Source of the DNA: Chryseobacterium piperi
GTDB taxonomy: Bacteria > Bacteroidota > Bacteroidia > Flavobacteriales > Weeksellaceae
Reading direction: 5' to 3'
Assembly: GCF_002285635.2 (NCBI RefSeq)
Contig: NZ_CP023049.2
Coordinates: forward strand, 2,604,001 to 2,668,000
DNA length: 64,000 bases
Both the position numbers and the translations under genes were made by a program. Within the stretch, counting starts at the first letter, position 1. Every line of letters begins with the position of its first letter. This document shows, piece after piece, positions 45,280-54,116 of this stretch. Below the pieces are notes generated by a model, which saw nothing but the letters and a program-made list of their open reading frames with translations, was not told the origin of the DNA and made no database searches.

Positions 45280-45876
45280 ATGATTAAAATTCAAGCGGAA
45301 GCAAACGTTCCTACGGAACATGGAACTTTCCGAATGATCGCTTTCTCTGAAAACGAAAATGACTGGATGCCTCACATGGCAATCATTGCTGAAAATACAG
45401 ACTTTTCAAAACCAGTCAATGTACGTTTCCATTCAGAATGTATTACCGGAGAAGTTTTCCATTCAAAAAAGTGTGAGTGTGGGCAGCAGTTGGATGCTGC
45501 TATGAAATATATCCATGAAAATGGAGGGATTATTATCTACCTTCGTCAGGAAGGAAGAAATATTGGAATTATCAACAAATTAAAAGCATATTCCCTACAG
45601 GAAAAAGGCTTTGATACTGTGGAGGCCAATTTAAAATTGGGACTTCCTGCAGATGATAGAAACTTTAATGTAGCTATCGAAATTTTAAATCTTCTGGAAG
45701 TAAAGGATATCAATCTTTTAACTAACAACCCTGAAAAGGTAAAGTATGTAACTGAAAGTAATATTCACCTTAACTCCAGAGTTCCCCTACAAATACCTGC
45801 TAACGATGCCAGCAGAGGTTATTTAAAGACAAAGAAAGATTATTTTGGACATCTTCTGGATGACAATGATAATTAA
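45280..45876 (+). CDS. ribA: GTP cyclohydrolase II
   Basis: This enzyme opens GTP to the pyrimidine precursor of riboflavin. The zinc-binding cysteines are Cys54, Cys65 and Cys67 in HSECITGEVFHSKKCECGQQL. The catalytic segment YLRQEGRNIGIINKLKAYSLQ follows and the later LLTNNPEKV is characteristic. The 198-residue length matches stand-alone RibA; no fused DHBP synthase domain is present. A strong terminator follows. Confidence 0.95.
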   Translation: MIKIQAEANVPTEHGTFRMIAFSENENDWMPHMAIIAENTDFSKPVNVRFHSECITGEVFHSKKCECGQQLDAAMKYIHENGGIIIYLRQEGRNIGIINKLKAYSLQEKGFDTVEANLKLGLPADDRNFNVAIEILNLLEVKDINLLTNNPEKVKYVTESNIHLNSRVPLQIPANDASRGYLKTKKDYFGHLLDDNDN

Positions 45877-45894
45877 CTAAAATAAAGATAAAAC

Positions 45895-45927
45895 AAATGG
45901 CTCCGGAATAATTCCGGAGCCATTTTT
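45895..45927. terminator. Bidirectional terminator between ribA and the convergent lipoprotein gene
   Basis: AAATGGCTCCGGAA and TTCCGGAGCCATTT form a 14-bp stem, with T runs on both strands. Confidence 0.88.
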
Positions 45928-45955
45928 AATTATAAAAAACTGAAAAGATAATTTC

Positions 45956-46498
45956 TTAATTTTTAGTCTTTATTTTAGACTCGTCAATATTGTAATATTT
46001 AATTACGCTATTGTAATCGTTGTAATCTACCGGAGGAGTTGCTGCTTTAGCCCCTTTACCAGCAGCATTGCCTAAATTCGCAGGTAATATAACTACTCTA
46101 AATCTTTTATTTGTATAAAAATTTGTATTTGGAGTTAAGTTTAATGTAGAATCTAAACTAATACGTATATCAAATCGGCTAAAATTGAATGAATAGCCAA
46201 CAGCAACATTATTATCAGTATAGAAGGTATAAGGCAATAAGTTCCAAACTGGGGAGCCATTATTAGTAACATCTGTTTGTAAATAGATAAGTACTACATC
46301 AGCCCGTACTAAAGGGGTAGTAAATGTATCAGTATACTGATATAAATTATCATCTACTCTACCGAGTGTTGCTGTAATATCAAAAGCAGTACCCACCGTA
46401 TCATTATCTACAAAGTTATTATTATTATCACGATTGTCACAGCTATAAATAAATAAGCTGGCAAAAGCTAGAAGTAAGATTGGAAGAAATTTTTTCAT
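45956..46498 (-). CDS. Hypothetical lipoprotein, Asn-rich N-terminus
   Basis: The signal sequence MKKFLPILLLAFASLFIYSC ends in a lipobox (Cys20), followed by a DNRDNNNNF linker. The rest (about 150 residues) alternates beta-strand-like stretches (ADVVLIYLQTD, SFNFSRFDIRISLD, RFRVVILPANLG) and ends Lys-rich. I recognise no domain by name. It is convergent with ribA and shares its terminator. Confidence 0.75.
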   Translation of the reverse strand: MKKFLPILLLAFASLFIYSCDNRDNNNNFVDNDTVGTAFDITATLGRVDDNLYQYTDTFTTPLVRADVVLIYLQTDVTNNGSPVWNLLPYTFYTDNNVAVGYSFNFSRFDIRISLDSTLNLTPNTNFYTNKRFRVVILPANLGNAAGKGAKAATPPVDYNDYNSVIKYYNIDESKIKTKN

Positions 46499-46587
46499 TT
46501 TTATAAAAGTTTAGTTATTATAGTAAGCACCTTCAAAACATATACCAAAAAACATAAAAACATATATTCTGATGATTTTTTTAATCG

Positions 46588-46595
46588 TATTTTTG
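46588..46595 (+). promoter_or_regulatory. -7 box TATTTTTG before the GH3 gene
   Basis: TATTTTTG matches TAnnTTTG exactly and lies 16 bp upstream of the ATG at 46612. No clear -33 element was found. Confidence 0.5.
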
Positions 46596-46611
46596 TTCTT
46601 ATTCAAAAGTT

Positions 46612-48357
46612 ATGAACAAAATCGTTTACACTTCACTTATAATAGGTCTATTGATCAGCACTAAAGTTACAGCACAATACCTTCCTAAGAACATTTCTGA
46701 AGTAGATATTGCAAAAGCTCACCAATGGGTTGACAAAACATACCAATCTCTCTCACAGGATGAAAAACTAGGACAACTTTTTATTGTTGCACTTTATACC
46801 AATAAGGACGAAAACCATATCAATCAGGTAAGAAACATTGTTACTAATGATAAAATAGGGGGACTCATCTTAATGCAGGATGATGCAGCCAGAGAAATCA
46901 ATCTGGTGAATGAGTTTCAGCAAAAATCCAAAGTTCCTTTAATGATCGGTATGGATGCAGAATGGGGACTTTTTCAAAGAATTGCAGCAGCCCATAAGTT
47001 TCCATGGGCCATGACACTGGGAGCCATCCAGGATAAAGCATTAATCCATCAAATGGCAGCCAAAATAGCTGAAGATTGCAAACGAATGGGAATTAATTGG
47101 GATTTTGCACCTGTAGTAGATGTGAACACCAACCCCAACAATCCTATTATAGGCAACAGAAGTTTCGGGTCTGAAGTCAATAATGTGATTAGCTCAGCTC
47201 TTGCTTATACTAATGGACTTCAAGACAATAATATCCTCGCAGCCATTAAGCATTTTCCTGGTCACGGAGATACCAGTACAGATTCTCATTTGGATTTACC
47301 TGTTGTTTCCCATCAGTTGGATCGTCTTAATAATATAGAGCTTGCACCTTTCAAAGCTCTAATGGATAAAGGAGTTGGAGGAGTAATGGTTGCCCATTTA
47401 TATGTTCCTAGCCTGGAATCAGGAAAAGGAATTCCGGCTTCAGTTTCCAAGAATATCATCACAGGACTGTTAAAAGAAAAATTAGGATATAAAGGTCTTA
47501 TTATAACAGATGCATTAAATATGGGTGCTGTTGCCAATAAATATAAGCCAGGTGAACTGGATGCTATGGCCTTCAAAGCCGGAAATGATATTATGCTCTT
47601 CTCTCAGGGAGTTTCTGAAGGAAAAAAATTGATTCAGAAAGCTATTGACAATGGCGAAATAGTACAATCAAGAGTGGAAGAAAGTGTAAAGAAGATTTTA
47701 CTGACAAAGTATTTCTTAGGACTAAGCCAATACACTCCTAAAAGTCCTGAAAATATTAATTACGACCTGAATAATGACTCTCATAAAAACTTGGTGCAAA
47801 ATCTTTATTCAAACGCCCTTACTTTATTAAAGGATGATCAGAAGCTCCTTCCGCTGGGTAAAAAGCAAGTCTACTACGTTCCGTTAGAAGAAGCTCCCTA
47901 TCAGACCTTTGCCTCTCAACTAGGTTTAGAAACACAGGTCATCATTAAAAAAGCAAATGAAATTAATACAATCCCTGCTAATTCTACAGTAGTGGTAGGG
48001 TTTCACAAAGATAACTCCACGGCTTACAAGCCTTATAAAATTTCTGCTGAATCAAAGAAAGTATTGGCTGATCTGGTTAAAAATCAAAAAGTAATACTGG
48101 ATGTTTTCGGAAGCGCCTACGCTTTGAAAGATATTGATATTTCAAAAGTTTCAACAGTACTTGTTTCTTATGAAAACAATAATGACTCAATGACTGCAGC
48201 AGCCAATGCACTCAATGGGAAAACAAAAATATGGGGCAGGCTTCCAGTGTTAATCAATGATCAGCTAAGAGCCGGAATGGGTATTGATTTCAATTCCATT
48301 TCCAATACAAATACAAACGTGAGTTCAACAACATTTACAACATCAAAACAACAATAA
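46612..48357 (+). CDS. GH3 beta-N-acetylhexosaminidase (NagZ-like), exported
   Basis: A signal peptide (to about Ala22) precedes a GH3 TIM-barrel. Hallmarks are IGMDAEWGLFQR, the NagZ loop KHFPGHGDTSTDSH with its His/Asp acid-base pair, and the nucleophile Asp in LIITDALNMGAV. After about residue 370 comes a GH3 C-terminal-like alpha/beta domain. The enzyme probably removes GlcNAc from muropeptides or glycans in the periplasm. Full-length at 581 residues. bshA begins four bases downstream, so the two are in one transcript. Confidence 0.93.
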   Translation: MNKIVYTSLIIGLLISTKVTAQYLPKNISEVDIAKAHQWVDKTYQSLSQDEKLGQLFIVALYTNKDENHINQVRNIVTNDKIGGLILMQDDAAREINLVNEFQQKSKVPLMIGMDAEWGLFQRIAAAHKFPWAMTLGAIQDKALIHQMAAKIAEDCKRMGINWDFAPVVDVNTNPNNPIIGNRSFGSEVNNVISSALAYTNGLQDNNILAAIKHFPGHGDTSTDSHLDLPVVSHQLDRLNNIELAPFKALMDKGVGGVMVAHLYVPSLESGKGIPASVSKNIITGLLKEKLGYKGLIITDALNMGAVANKYKPGELDAMAFKAGNDIMLFSQGVSEGKKLIQKAIDNGEIVQSRVEESVKKILLTKYFLGLSQYTPKSPENINYDLNNDSHKNLVQNLYSNALTLLKDDQKLLPLGKKQVYYVPLEEAPYQTFASQLGLETQVIIKKANEINTIPANSTVVVGFHKDNSTAYKPYKISAESKKVLADLVKNQKVILDVFGSAYALKDIDISKVSTVLVSYENNNDSMTAAANALNGKTKIWGRLPVLINDQLRAGMGIDFNSISNTNTNVSSTTFTTSKQQ

Positions 48358-48361
48358 ACTA

Positions 48362-49510
48362 ATGAAAATAGGCATACTTTGCTATCCAACATATGGTGGA
48401 AGCGGGATTGTAGCTACAGAATTGGGAATGTCTCTTGCCAACAAAGGCTATGAGGTTCATTTCATCAGTTCTGCACTTCCTGCAAGATTAGACATTACCA
48501 ATCCGAATATTTTCTTTCATAGGGTGAATGTTCAGACCTATCCGCTTTTTCAATATCAACCTTATGATATTGCATTGAGTTCTATGATCTATCGTGTCGT
48601 AAATTTATACAAACTTGATTTACTTCATGCTCACTACGCTATTCCGTATGCATATGCCGCATTTACAGCAAAGCAAATGCTAAAGGAAGACCAGAATGAT
48701 ATTCCATTGGTAACTACCCTTCATGGTACAGATATCACGCTGGTAGGACAACATCCAAGTTATAAGCATGCTGTAGAATTTTCTATTAATAAATCAGATG
48801 CGATTACTTCCGTATCTGAAAGCCTAAAAAAAGATACCCTCCAGTTTTTCAATATTAAAAAACCGATTCAGGTAATTACCAATTTTATTGATAATTCTGA
48901 ATTTGACGAATGTAATGAGTGTCAGAGAACTCAGTTTGCAGATCCGGATGAGAAAATATTGATTCATGTTTCCAACCTTCGACCGGTAAAACGTGTTGAA
49001 GAAGTTCTACAGATTTTTAAAAATGTCAATAAGAAGGTAAAATCTAAATTGATTATTATCGGAGAAGGACCTGATATGGAAAAAGTGAATCAATTCTTAG
49101 AGGAAAACCCTGAACTCATCTCGAAAATACGTTTGCTTGGAAAAGTAAATGACCTGTACAGAATTCTTCAGCTTTCCGACGTCTTCTTACTCCCTTCCGA
49201 ACAAGAAAGCTTTGGTTTGGCAGCACTGGAAGCTATGGCAGCATATACTCCGGTGATCAGCTCTAATGCAGGTGGAATTCCGGAAGTAAATATCCAGGGA
49301 GAAACAGGATATCTTGCGGAGATAGGAAATGTAGAGGCGATGAGCAATTACACCATTAAATTACTGAGCAATGATGAACTTTTAGCCAAAATGAAAATAA
49401 ATGCGAAAGAACAGGCTATAAAATTCGATTTGAAAAACATTCTTCCTATATATGAAGAAATGTATAAAACAACCATAGAAAATTTTAAAAACGAGTTGTC
49501 ACGGGTATAA
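48362..49510 (+). CDS. bshA: N-acetyl-alpha-D-glucosaminyl L-malate synthase BshA
   Basis: BshA is a GT4 glycosyltransferase that joins GlcNAc to malate, the first step of bacillithiol synthesis. The protein starts MKIGILCYPTYGGSGIVATELG, a BshA signature. It includes LVTTLHGTDITLVGQHPSY, SNLRPVKRVEEV, and the C-terminal nucleotide-sugar site PSEQESFGLAALEAMA. At 382 residues it is full length. Bacillithiol in this phylum is known; BshB and BshC are not in the window. Confidence 0.95.
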   Translation: MKIGILCYPTYGGSGIVATELGMSLANKGYEVHFISSALPARLDITNPNIFFHRVNVQTYPLFQYQPYDIALSSMIYRVVNLYKLDLLHAHYAIPYAYAAFTAKQMLKEDQNDIPLVTTLHGTDITLVGQHPSYKHAVEFSINKSDAITSVSESLKKDTLQFFNIKKPIQVITNFIDNSEFDECNECQRTQFADPDEKILIHVSNLRPVKRVEEVLQIFKNVNKKVKSKLIIIGEGPDMEKVNQFLEENPELISKIRLLGKVNDLYRILQLSDVFLLPSEQESFGLAALEAMAAYTPVISSNAGGIPEVNIQGETGYLAEIGNVEAMSNYTIKLLSNDELLAKMKINAKEQAIKFDLKNILPIYEEMYKTTIENFKNELSRV

Positions 49511-49537
49511 TAGTTCTATTATATTTGTGATACACTC

Positions 49538-50812
49538 ATGACGGAAAAATTACTTCAATATCTTTGGAACTTTAAGGTTTTCAAAAATTTTGACTTCAAG
49601 GATATTGAAGGAAATCCCGTTGATATCATAAATTTCGGACAATGGAATACCAATGCCGGACCGGATTTCCTACACGCAACCATCAAAGTTAATTCTATTA
49701 CTTTAAATGGTCATATTGAGCTCCATACCAGGGCTTCCGATTGGATTTTCCATCATCATTCCCACGATCCCAATTATCAAAATATAATTCTGCATGTTGT
49801 TTATGAAAATGATATGGAGATTGAAGAGCTTAATTCCAGAAATATTCCAACACTGGAGTTAAAGAATTTTATTGATGAAAAGATCCTATGGAAATATGAA
49901 AAGCTAGTCGATGAAAGCCAGTTTATTCCATGTGAAAGCATATTTATTAAAGATAATATTCCAATCAACTTTCACGAAGAAAATGTTTTAAAAAAGCTGG
50001 ATGCTAAATCGATGGAGCTGGAACAAAGTTTAGAACAGTCTAAAAATAATTTTGAAGCAGTTTTATTCCACAGTCTCGCCTACTCTTTTGGACTTAAAGT
50101 CAATGCATTGCTTTTTAAACAGATTGCAGAAAGTATTGATTTTACAATCATCAATAAACTCCGGCAAAACAGAACCCAGCTTGAAAGTTTACTCTTTGGG
50201 ATCTGCGATTGGTTGGAAGATCCGCAGGATGAACAAATGGTACTTTGGAAAAGGGAATTTGATTTTGTAAGAAGAAAATATAACATCCCGGATTTAAAAT
50301 TTCATCCTAAGTTTTCAAGATTAAGACCTCCTAATTTTCCAACCATCCGTATTTCTCAACTGGCCGGTCTGTATCATGAGCATCAGAATTTATTTTCAAA
50401 AATTATTCTTTCAAAAAAAATTGAAGAGATCTTTGATCTATTCCGGGAGATAAAAGCTTCAGACTATTGGAATGATCATTTTAATTTCGGAAAGATATCA
50501 GCTGTCAGCCAGCCTAAAATGTTCAGTAAGGAATTTATTGAATTGCTTATTTTAAATACTGTTCTCCCTTTCAAATACACCTACCATAAATATCATAACG
50601 AAGAAATAGCTGATGAGATTCTGGAGTTTTATAGAGGACTTACTCCCGAAAAAAATTCGATTATTTCTTCCTGGAAAAAACTTGGAGTAGAGATAACCGA
50701 TTCACTAACCACACAAAGTCTTATTTATCATTTCAAAAACTGCTGTGAAGAAAAAAATTGCTTAAATTGCGGGATTGGATTTAAACTTTTAAAAGATTCT
50801 TCAAATGCTTGA
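49538..50812 (+). CDS. DUF2851 family protein
   Basis: The 424-residue protein has the DUF2851 features of Bacteroidetes members. They include GQWNTNAGPDFLHATIKVNSITLNGHIELHTRASDWIFHHHSHDPNY, read in order near residues 30-80, and a C-terminal CxxxxCLNCGIG cluster. Its function is unknown, and the His/Asp-rich front might bind metal. It overlaps the PspC-like gene by eight bases. Confidence 0.88.
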   Translation: MTEKLLQYLWNFKVFKNFDFKDIEGNPVDIINFGQWNTNAGPDFLHATIKVNSITLNGHIELHTRASDWIFHHHSHDPNYQNIILHVVYENDMEIEELNSRNIPTLELKNFIDEKILWKYEKLVDESQFIPCESIFIKDNIPINFHEENVLKKLDAKSMELEQSLEQSKNNFEAVLFHSLAYSFGLKVNALLFKQIAESIDFTIINKLRQNRTQLESLLFGICDWLEDPQDEQMVLWKREFDFVRRKYNIPDLKFHPKFSRLRPPNFPTIRISQLAGLYHEHQNLFSKIILSKKIEEIFDLFREIKASDYWNDHFNFGKISAVSQPKMFSKEFIELLILNTVLPFKYTYHKYHNEEIADEILEFYRGLTPEKNSIISSWKKLGVEITDSLTTQSLIYHFKNCCEEKNCLNCGIGFKLLKDSSNA

Positions 50813-51026
50813 TAATATCCGTCATAAAATGGAAAGAGAATGGTTTGGTGTTCTTACAAGAATGGGAGCCAAATTGGGAATTCCCGTCTCTAAACTTAGA
50901 GTATTTTTCATCTACTCTACTTTTGCTACAGCCGGCTTTTTCTTTCTGATCTATCTTGGCTTAGCTTTTACATTATGGATTAAGGATATTTTCATCACCA
51001 GAAGACCCAGCGTTTTTGATTTATAA
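50805..51026 (+). CDS. PspC-domain small membrane protein
   Basis: The 73-residue protein matches the PspC domain. It has a basic N-terminus, a GVLTRMGAKLGIPVSKLRVFFIYSTF segment typical of PspC, and one hydrophobic segment (about 40-60, FATAGFFFLIYLGLAFTLWI). PspC proteins act in envelope-stress responses, but no other psp gene is nearby. Its start is within the end of the DUF2851 gene. Confidence 0.85.
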   Translation: MLDNIRHKMEREWFGVLTRMGAKLGIPVSKLRVFFIYSTFATAGFFFLIYLGLAFTLWIKDIFITRRPSVFDL

Positions 51027-51028
51027 TT

Positions 51029-51541
51029 ATGGAATTTTTACTTATTACCTCACCTGAGGACTATAGAATAAAAGATATTTATCATTCCTACTCCTCTACT
51101 TTTCCTGAAGAAGAAATAAGGGATTGGGATCAGTTTATTAAATTATTTACAAACCCACATGCAAAGGTGATTTCTGTATTACATGAATCAAAACCCATTG
51201 GCTACCTCATCATTTGGGAACTGAGCCATTATATTTTCGTAGAGCATTTTGAAGTTTTCGCCGAATTCAGAAACCAGAAACTGGGATCTCATATTACCGG
51301 CTATCTCTTTAAAAATTATTCAAGAATAATTTTGGAAATTGAACCGGCTGATGCAGGAGAAGATGCTAAAAGACGGTATTCTTTTTATCAGAAAAATGGG
51401 TTCAGCTTAGTCGATGAAATGTATGTACAGCCTAGCTATGGCGAAGGAAAGAAATCTCTAAACCTCTGGCTATTGGCTAATTATTCGCCAGAAAACATCA
51501 AAGAGATTAAAGATGAAATTTATAACATTGTCTACCATTAA
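51029..51541 (+). CDS. GNAT-family N-acetyltransferase
   Basis: The acetyl-CoA-binding region appears as FAEFRNQKLGSHITGYLF, corresponding to the Q/RxxGxG/A pyrophosphate loop. It is preceded by the core strand IFVEHFEVF. The RRYSFYQKNGFSLVDEM block matches the GNAT C-terminal strand-helix. 170 residues, cytoplasmic. Substrate unknown. It starts two bases after the PspC-like stop and ends at a perfect 20-bp terminator. Confidence 0.88.
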   Translation: MEFLLITSPEDYRIKDIYHSYSSTFPEEEIRDWDQFIKLFTNPHAKVISVLHESKPIGYLIIWELSHYIFVEHFEVFAEFRNQKLGSHITGYLFKNYSRIILEIEPADAGEDAKRRYSFYQKNGFSLVDEMYVQPSYGEGKKSLNLWLLANYSPENIKEIKDEIYNIVYH

Positions 51542-51587
51542 AATAACAAAAAAGCTGTCTTATTTTGAGACAGCTTTTTTGTTATTT
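51541..51587 (+). terminator. Long perfect-stem terminator after the GNAT gene
   Basis: AAATAACAAAAAAGCTGTCT pairs perfectly over 20 bp with AGACAGCTTTTTTGTTATTT around a 7-base loop. The stem includes a T run, so termination could work from both sides. Confidence 0.88.
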
Positions 51588-51665
51588 TAGCTTACGAATA
51601 CGTGAATGTTTTTTATAAGTTTTTCGCCTTTGATACGGACACTTCTTTAGTTATTATCAAACTAA

Positions 51666-52137
51666 TTAGTTAACCTCATATTCCAGTTTTATGGTAATAC
51701 TCGCTTCTTTCTCTTTGGAAGAGGTATTGAAAGTTCCTCCATATGAATAATCTTCATTAGAGTTGGGTGCAGTGATCTGAATAACACCCATGGTTGCCTT
51801 TTTAAGGTTTCCAAGACTACTTCCTGAATTTTCTGCAATTTTTTCTGCACGCTCCTTAGCATCTTTAGTAGCACTGGCAATCATTTCCTGTTTTACGGTA
51901 GCTAACTTTGTATAAAAATAAGAAGGCGAAGATGACGTGAACTCAATTCCCCTGTTAATAATCTCCGTTATATTCCTTGAAAGATCTTCAATTTTAGCCA
52001 CCTCCTTACTTTCAATAGAAACCTTTTGAGTTAGGTTATAGCCTGAAAACTCACCCTGAACATAATTCCCATTAGAATCATTATAGCTCCTAAACTGTTT
52101 TTGAATATCTACTGAAGAAAATACAATTTCATTTTGC
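51666..52137 (-). pseudogene. SIMPL-domain (DUF541) protein, C-terminal fragment
   Basis: The minus strand reads QNEIVFSSVDIQKQF and then TKLATVKQEMIASATKDAKERAEKIAENSGSSLG. It ends EKEASITIKLEYEVN, all typical of the SIMPL/DUF541 family. The fragment has no start of its own. Its 5' part lies at 57182-57444, beyond a 5,041-bp insertion. Joining the two with one TTA gives ISKGIK-QNEIVF in frame and a 244-residue protein, normal for the family. The family is exported or membrane-anchored and of unclear function. The gene is presumably inactivated. Confidence 0.93.
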
Positions 52138-52140
52138 TTA

Positions 52141-52999
52141 GAGTCTGTTTAAATTTTATTCAGTAATAATTTTATGGCGGATAATTTGACCATGTTTTCA
52201 GAGGATTCCATTAAGAGTTCATAATTTCTGCATAATCTTCTATCGTTATCAAACCAAGCAAATGTACGCTCTATAATCCATCGTTTATGAATTGGCTCAA
52301 ACCCTTTTACTTTTTTGTCACTCCGCATTACGATCTGAATGATATAATTAAACTTAATTCTTATTTCCTCAATAATCTCTCCTCTATAACCTCCGTCCGC
52401 CAGGATTACCTGAAGCGGAATTAGTAAATATCGCAGTGTTTTGATCAGTAACAATGCAGCCTTACTCTCATGAACATTGGCTACACTTACCATTACGGCT
52501 AACAAAAAACCATTTTTGTCTACCACAACGTGTCTCTTGATTCCTTTTATTTTTTTACCTCCGTCAAAGCCATTGAGTGAACGGTTATTTCCCCAACGAA
52601 CACTTTGACTGTCAATAATTCCTAAACTTGCCTGCGCTTTCTGACCCCTGTTTCGTCGTACTTCCTCTCTCAATTTTGATAATAATAAATCGAAAATCTC
52701 CAGATTTGACCATTTTGAATAATAGTAATAAACCAATTGCCATTTGGGAAAATCATGAGGTAAAAGTCTCCATTGACAGCCTGTTTTTACTAAATAACTG
52801 ATAGCATTCCAAATGACAACCAAATCATATTTTCGTTTTCTGTCATCAAAATCTAATGCTTTTTTTATAAATTGCCACTGAGTTTGGGTTAAGTCCGTTG
52901 GATACATTGATGTTTTTTTCTTTTGCAACTCTAAAATGACAATTTTTATGCAACTTTTAACCCTTACTATTTTTTATTATTACTTTTTTAAACAGGCTC
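52141..52999 (-). mobile_element. IS5-family element, left copy
   Basis: The 859-bp element has ends GAGTCTGTTTAAA and TTTAAACAGGCTC, a 13-bp inverted repeat with one mismatch. It is flanked by TTA on both sides, consistent with the three-base TNA target of the IS5/IS1031-type group. It is identical in ends, length and transposase to 56323-57181. Confidence 0.93.
52149..52928 (-). CDS. IS5-family DDE transposase, left copy
   Basis: The 259-residue protein begins MQKKKTSMYPTDLTQTQWQFIKKAL, a DUF4096-like front with GCQWRLLPHDFPKWQLVYYYYSKW. The DDE domain follows: Asp in GIIDSQSVRWG, Asp in ILADGGYRGE and Glu in WIIERTFAWFDNDRRLCRNYE. It is full length, occupies nearly the whole element and is probably functional. 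Confidence 0.95.
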   Translation of the reverse strand: MQKKKTSMYPTDLTQTQWQFIKKALDFDDRKRKYDLVVIWNAISYLVKTGCQWRLLPHDFPKWQLVYYYYSKWSNLEIFDLLLSKLREEVRRNRGQKAQASLGIIDSQSVRWGNNRSLNGFDGGKKIKGIKRHVVVDKNGFLLAVMVSVANVHESKAALLLIKTLRYLLIPLQVILADGGYRGEIIEEIRIKFNYIIQIVMRSDKKVKGFEPIHKRWIIERTFAWFDNDRRLCRNYELLMESSENMVKLSAIKLLLNKI

Positions 53000-53275
53000 T
53001 TACAATCATATTCCTCAAACTTCAGAAGAAAGATTCTCCAATAGACTATTTGTAAGTTTAATATTTATAATTTTTTAAATATATCCAATATTTATGATTT
53101 AATTATTAAATAATACACGTATTAATAAAATATATTTTTAAATCAACGTAGTATATATTTATTTTATTAATTAAAAACAAACATAAAACCCTGAAAACGT
53201 AAATGTTAAAGTTCATCTTATTATATTTTCATATTCCTATTTTTATTAATTTCATATTCTTAAAAAACAGACCAA

Positions 53276-54055
53276 ATGACTAAAAAAATTTTACTTTTTA
53301 TGGTATTACCGTTGGCAATATCCGCACAGGTAGGTATTAATACTTTAGAACCTACAAAGACATTTGACATCAATGGGGAGTTAAGAGTGCGCACTTTAAA
53401 TCAGGGAGAACCGACTGATGAAATACTATCAGTAGACTCTGATGGAAATGTTAGAAGAATCTCCAGAGATGAATTTGGTGGTGGAACTTCCGGGTTTAAT
53501 TCTACCATTTTAGGATATGATCCACAACCCTCTGCTAACAGGCCACAACCTCCTGGAGCTGTTCCTGGTGGAGGAACAGCTACTGAATTAGGCTGTAAAC
53601 AAAGGCCTGAAAATAATCATATCTATTGTGCTTATCAGCTTACCCAACCCATTAATTGGTTTAATGCATTTGATTTTGCCAAACAAATGGGCGGCTATCT
53701 GGTAACAATGCCAGGGGATGCCGAAAGAATATGGGTCAACACCAATATTGTAGCTTCGGGAACAGGTTATGACCTGAACAATAGTATTTGGATAGGTTTC
53801 AATAAAATCAGAAGACCAGGAAATCCTGATCAATTACAATGGATTACCGGAGAAGAATTTAGAATAAACTGGTCTACCAATCCGGCTACAACGGAAAACT
53901 GGTTTGCACCAGGAGAACCCAATAACTCTGGTCAAAACGAAGGAGCTACCCATATACTATCAGGGGGAGAAAGAAGATGGAATGATTTAGCAGGAACAGT
54001 AACCAGTTCCAACAACCGTGCAATGGACCAACTCATTGTTGAGTTTAATGAATAA
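53276..54055 (+). CDS. Exported C-type-lectin-domain protein (transposon cargo)
   Basis: A signal peptide (to about Ala17) is followed by VGINTLEPTKTFDINGELRVRT, the 'Gly-Ile-Asn-Thr/Pro-Thr' motif common at the front of Flavobacteriia surface proteins. A Gly/Pro linker (about 80-105) leads to a C-type-lectin-like domain from about residue 112 to the end. The calcium/sugar determinants are present: EPN (214-216), Glu222 and WND (235-237), plus WIG (172-174). Only two cysteines remain (107, 118), so the canonical disulfides are absent. A mannose-type glycan binder is plausible. A 273-bp AT-rich spacer with no other gene precedes it. Confidence 0.85.
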   Translation: MTKKILLFMVLPLAISAQVGINTLEPTKTFDINGELRVRTLNQGEPTDEILSVDSDGNVRRISRDEFGGGTSGFNSTILGYDPQPSANRPQPPGAVPGGGTATELGCKQRPENNHIYCAYQLTQPINWFNAFDFAKQMGGYLVTMPGDAERIWVNTNIVASGTGYDLNNSIWIGFNKIRRPGNPDQLQWITGEEFRINWSTNPATTENWFAPGEPNNSGQNEGATHILSGGERRWNDLAGTVTSSNNRAMDQLIVEFNE

Positions 54056-54076
54056 TTGAAACGCCATCCAATATAT

Positions 54077-54105
54077 AAAGCTCAGAAATTTCTGAGCTTT
54101 TATTT
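54077..54105. terminator. Terminator between the lectin and nitronate-monooxygenase genes
   Basis: AAAGCTCAGAAA and TTTCTGAGCTTT form a perfect 12-bp arm palindrome followed by TATTTT. It serves both convergent genes. Confidence 0.8.
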
Positions 54106-54116
54106 TAATCGAAAGC

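Noticed and set aside
51666..52001. A separate 111-residue protein starting at an internal Met
   Set aside because: The frame continues upstream to the transposon junction and joins the fragment at 57182-57444, so it is the 3' part of one broken gene.
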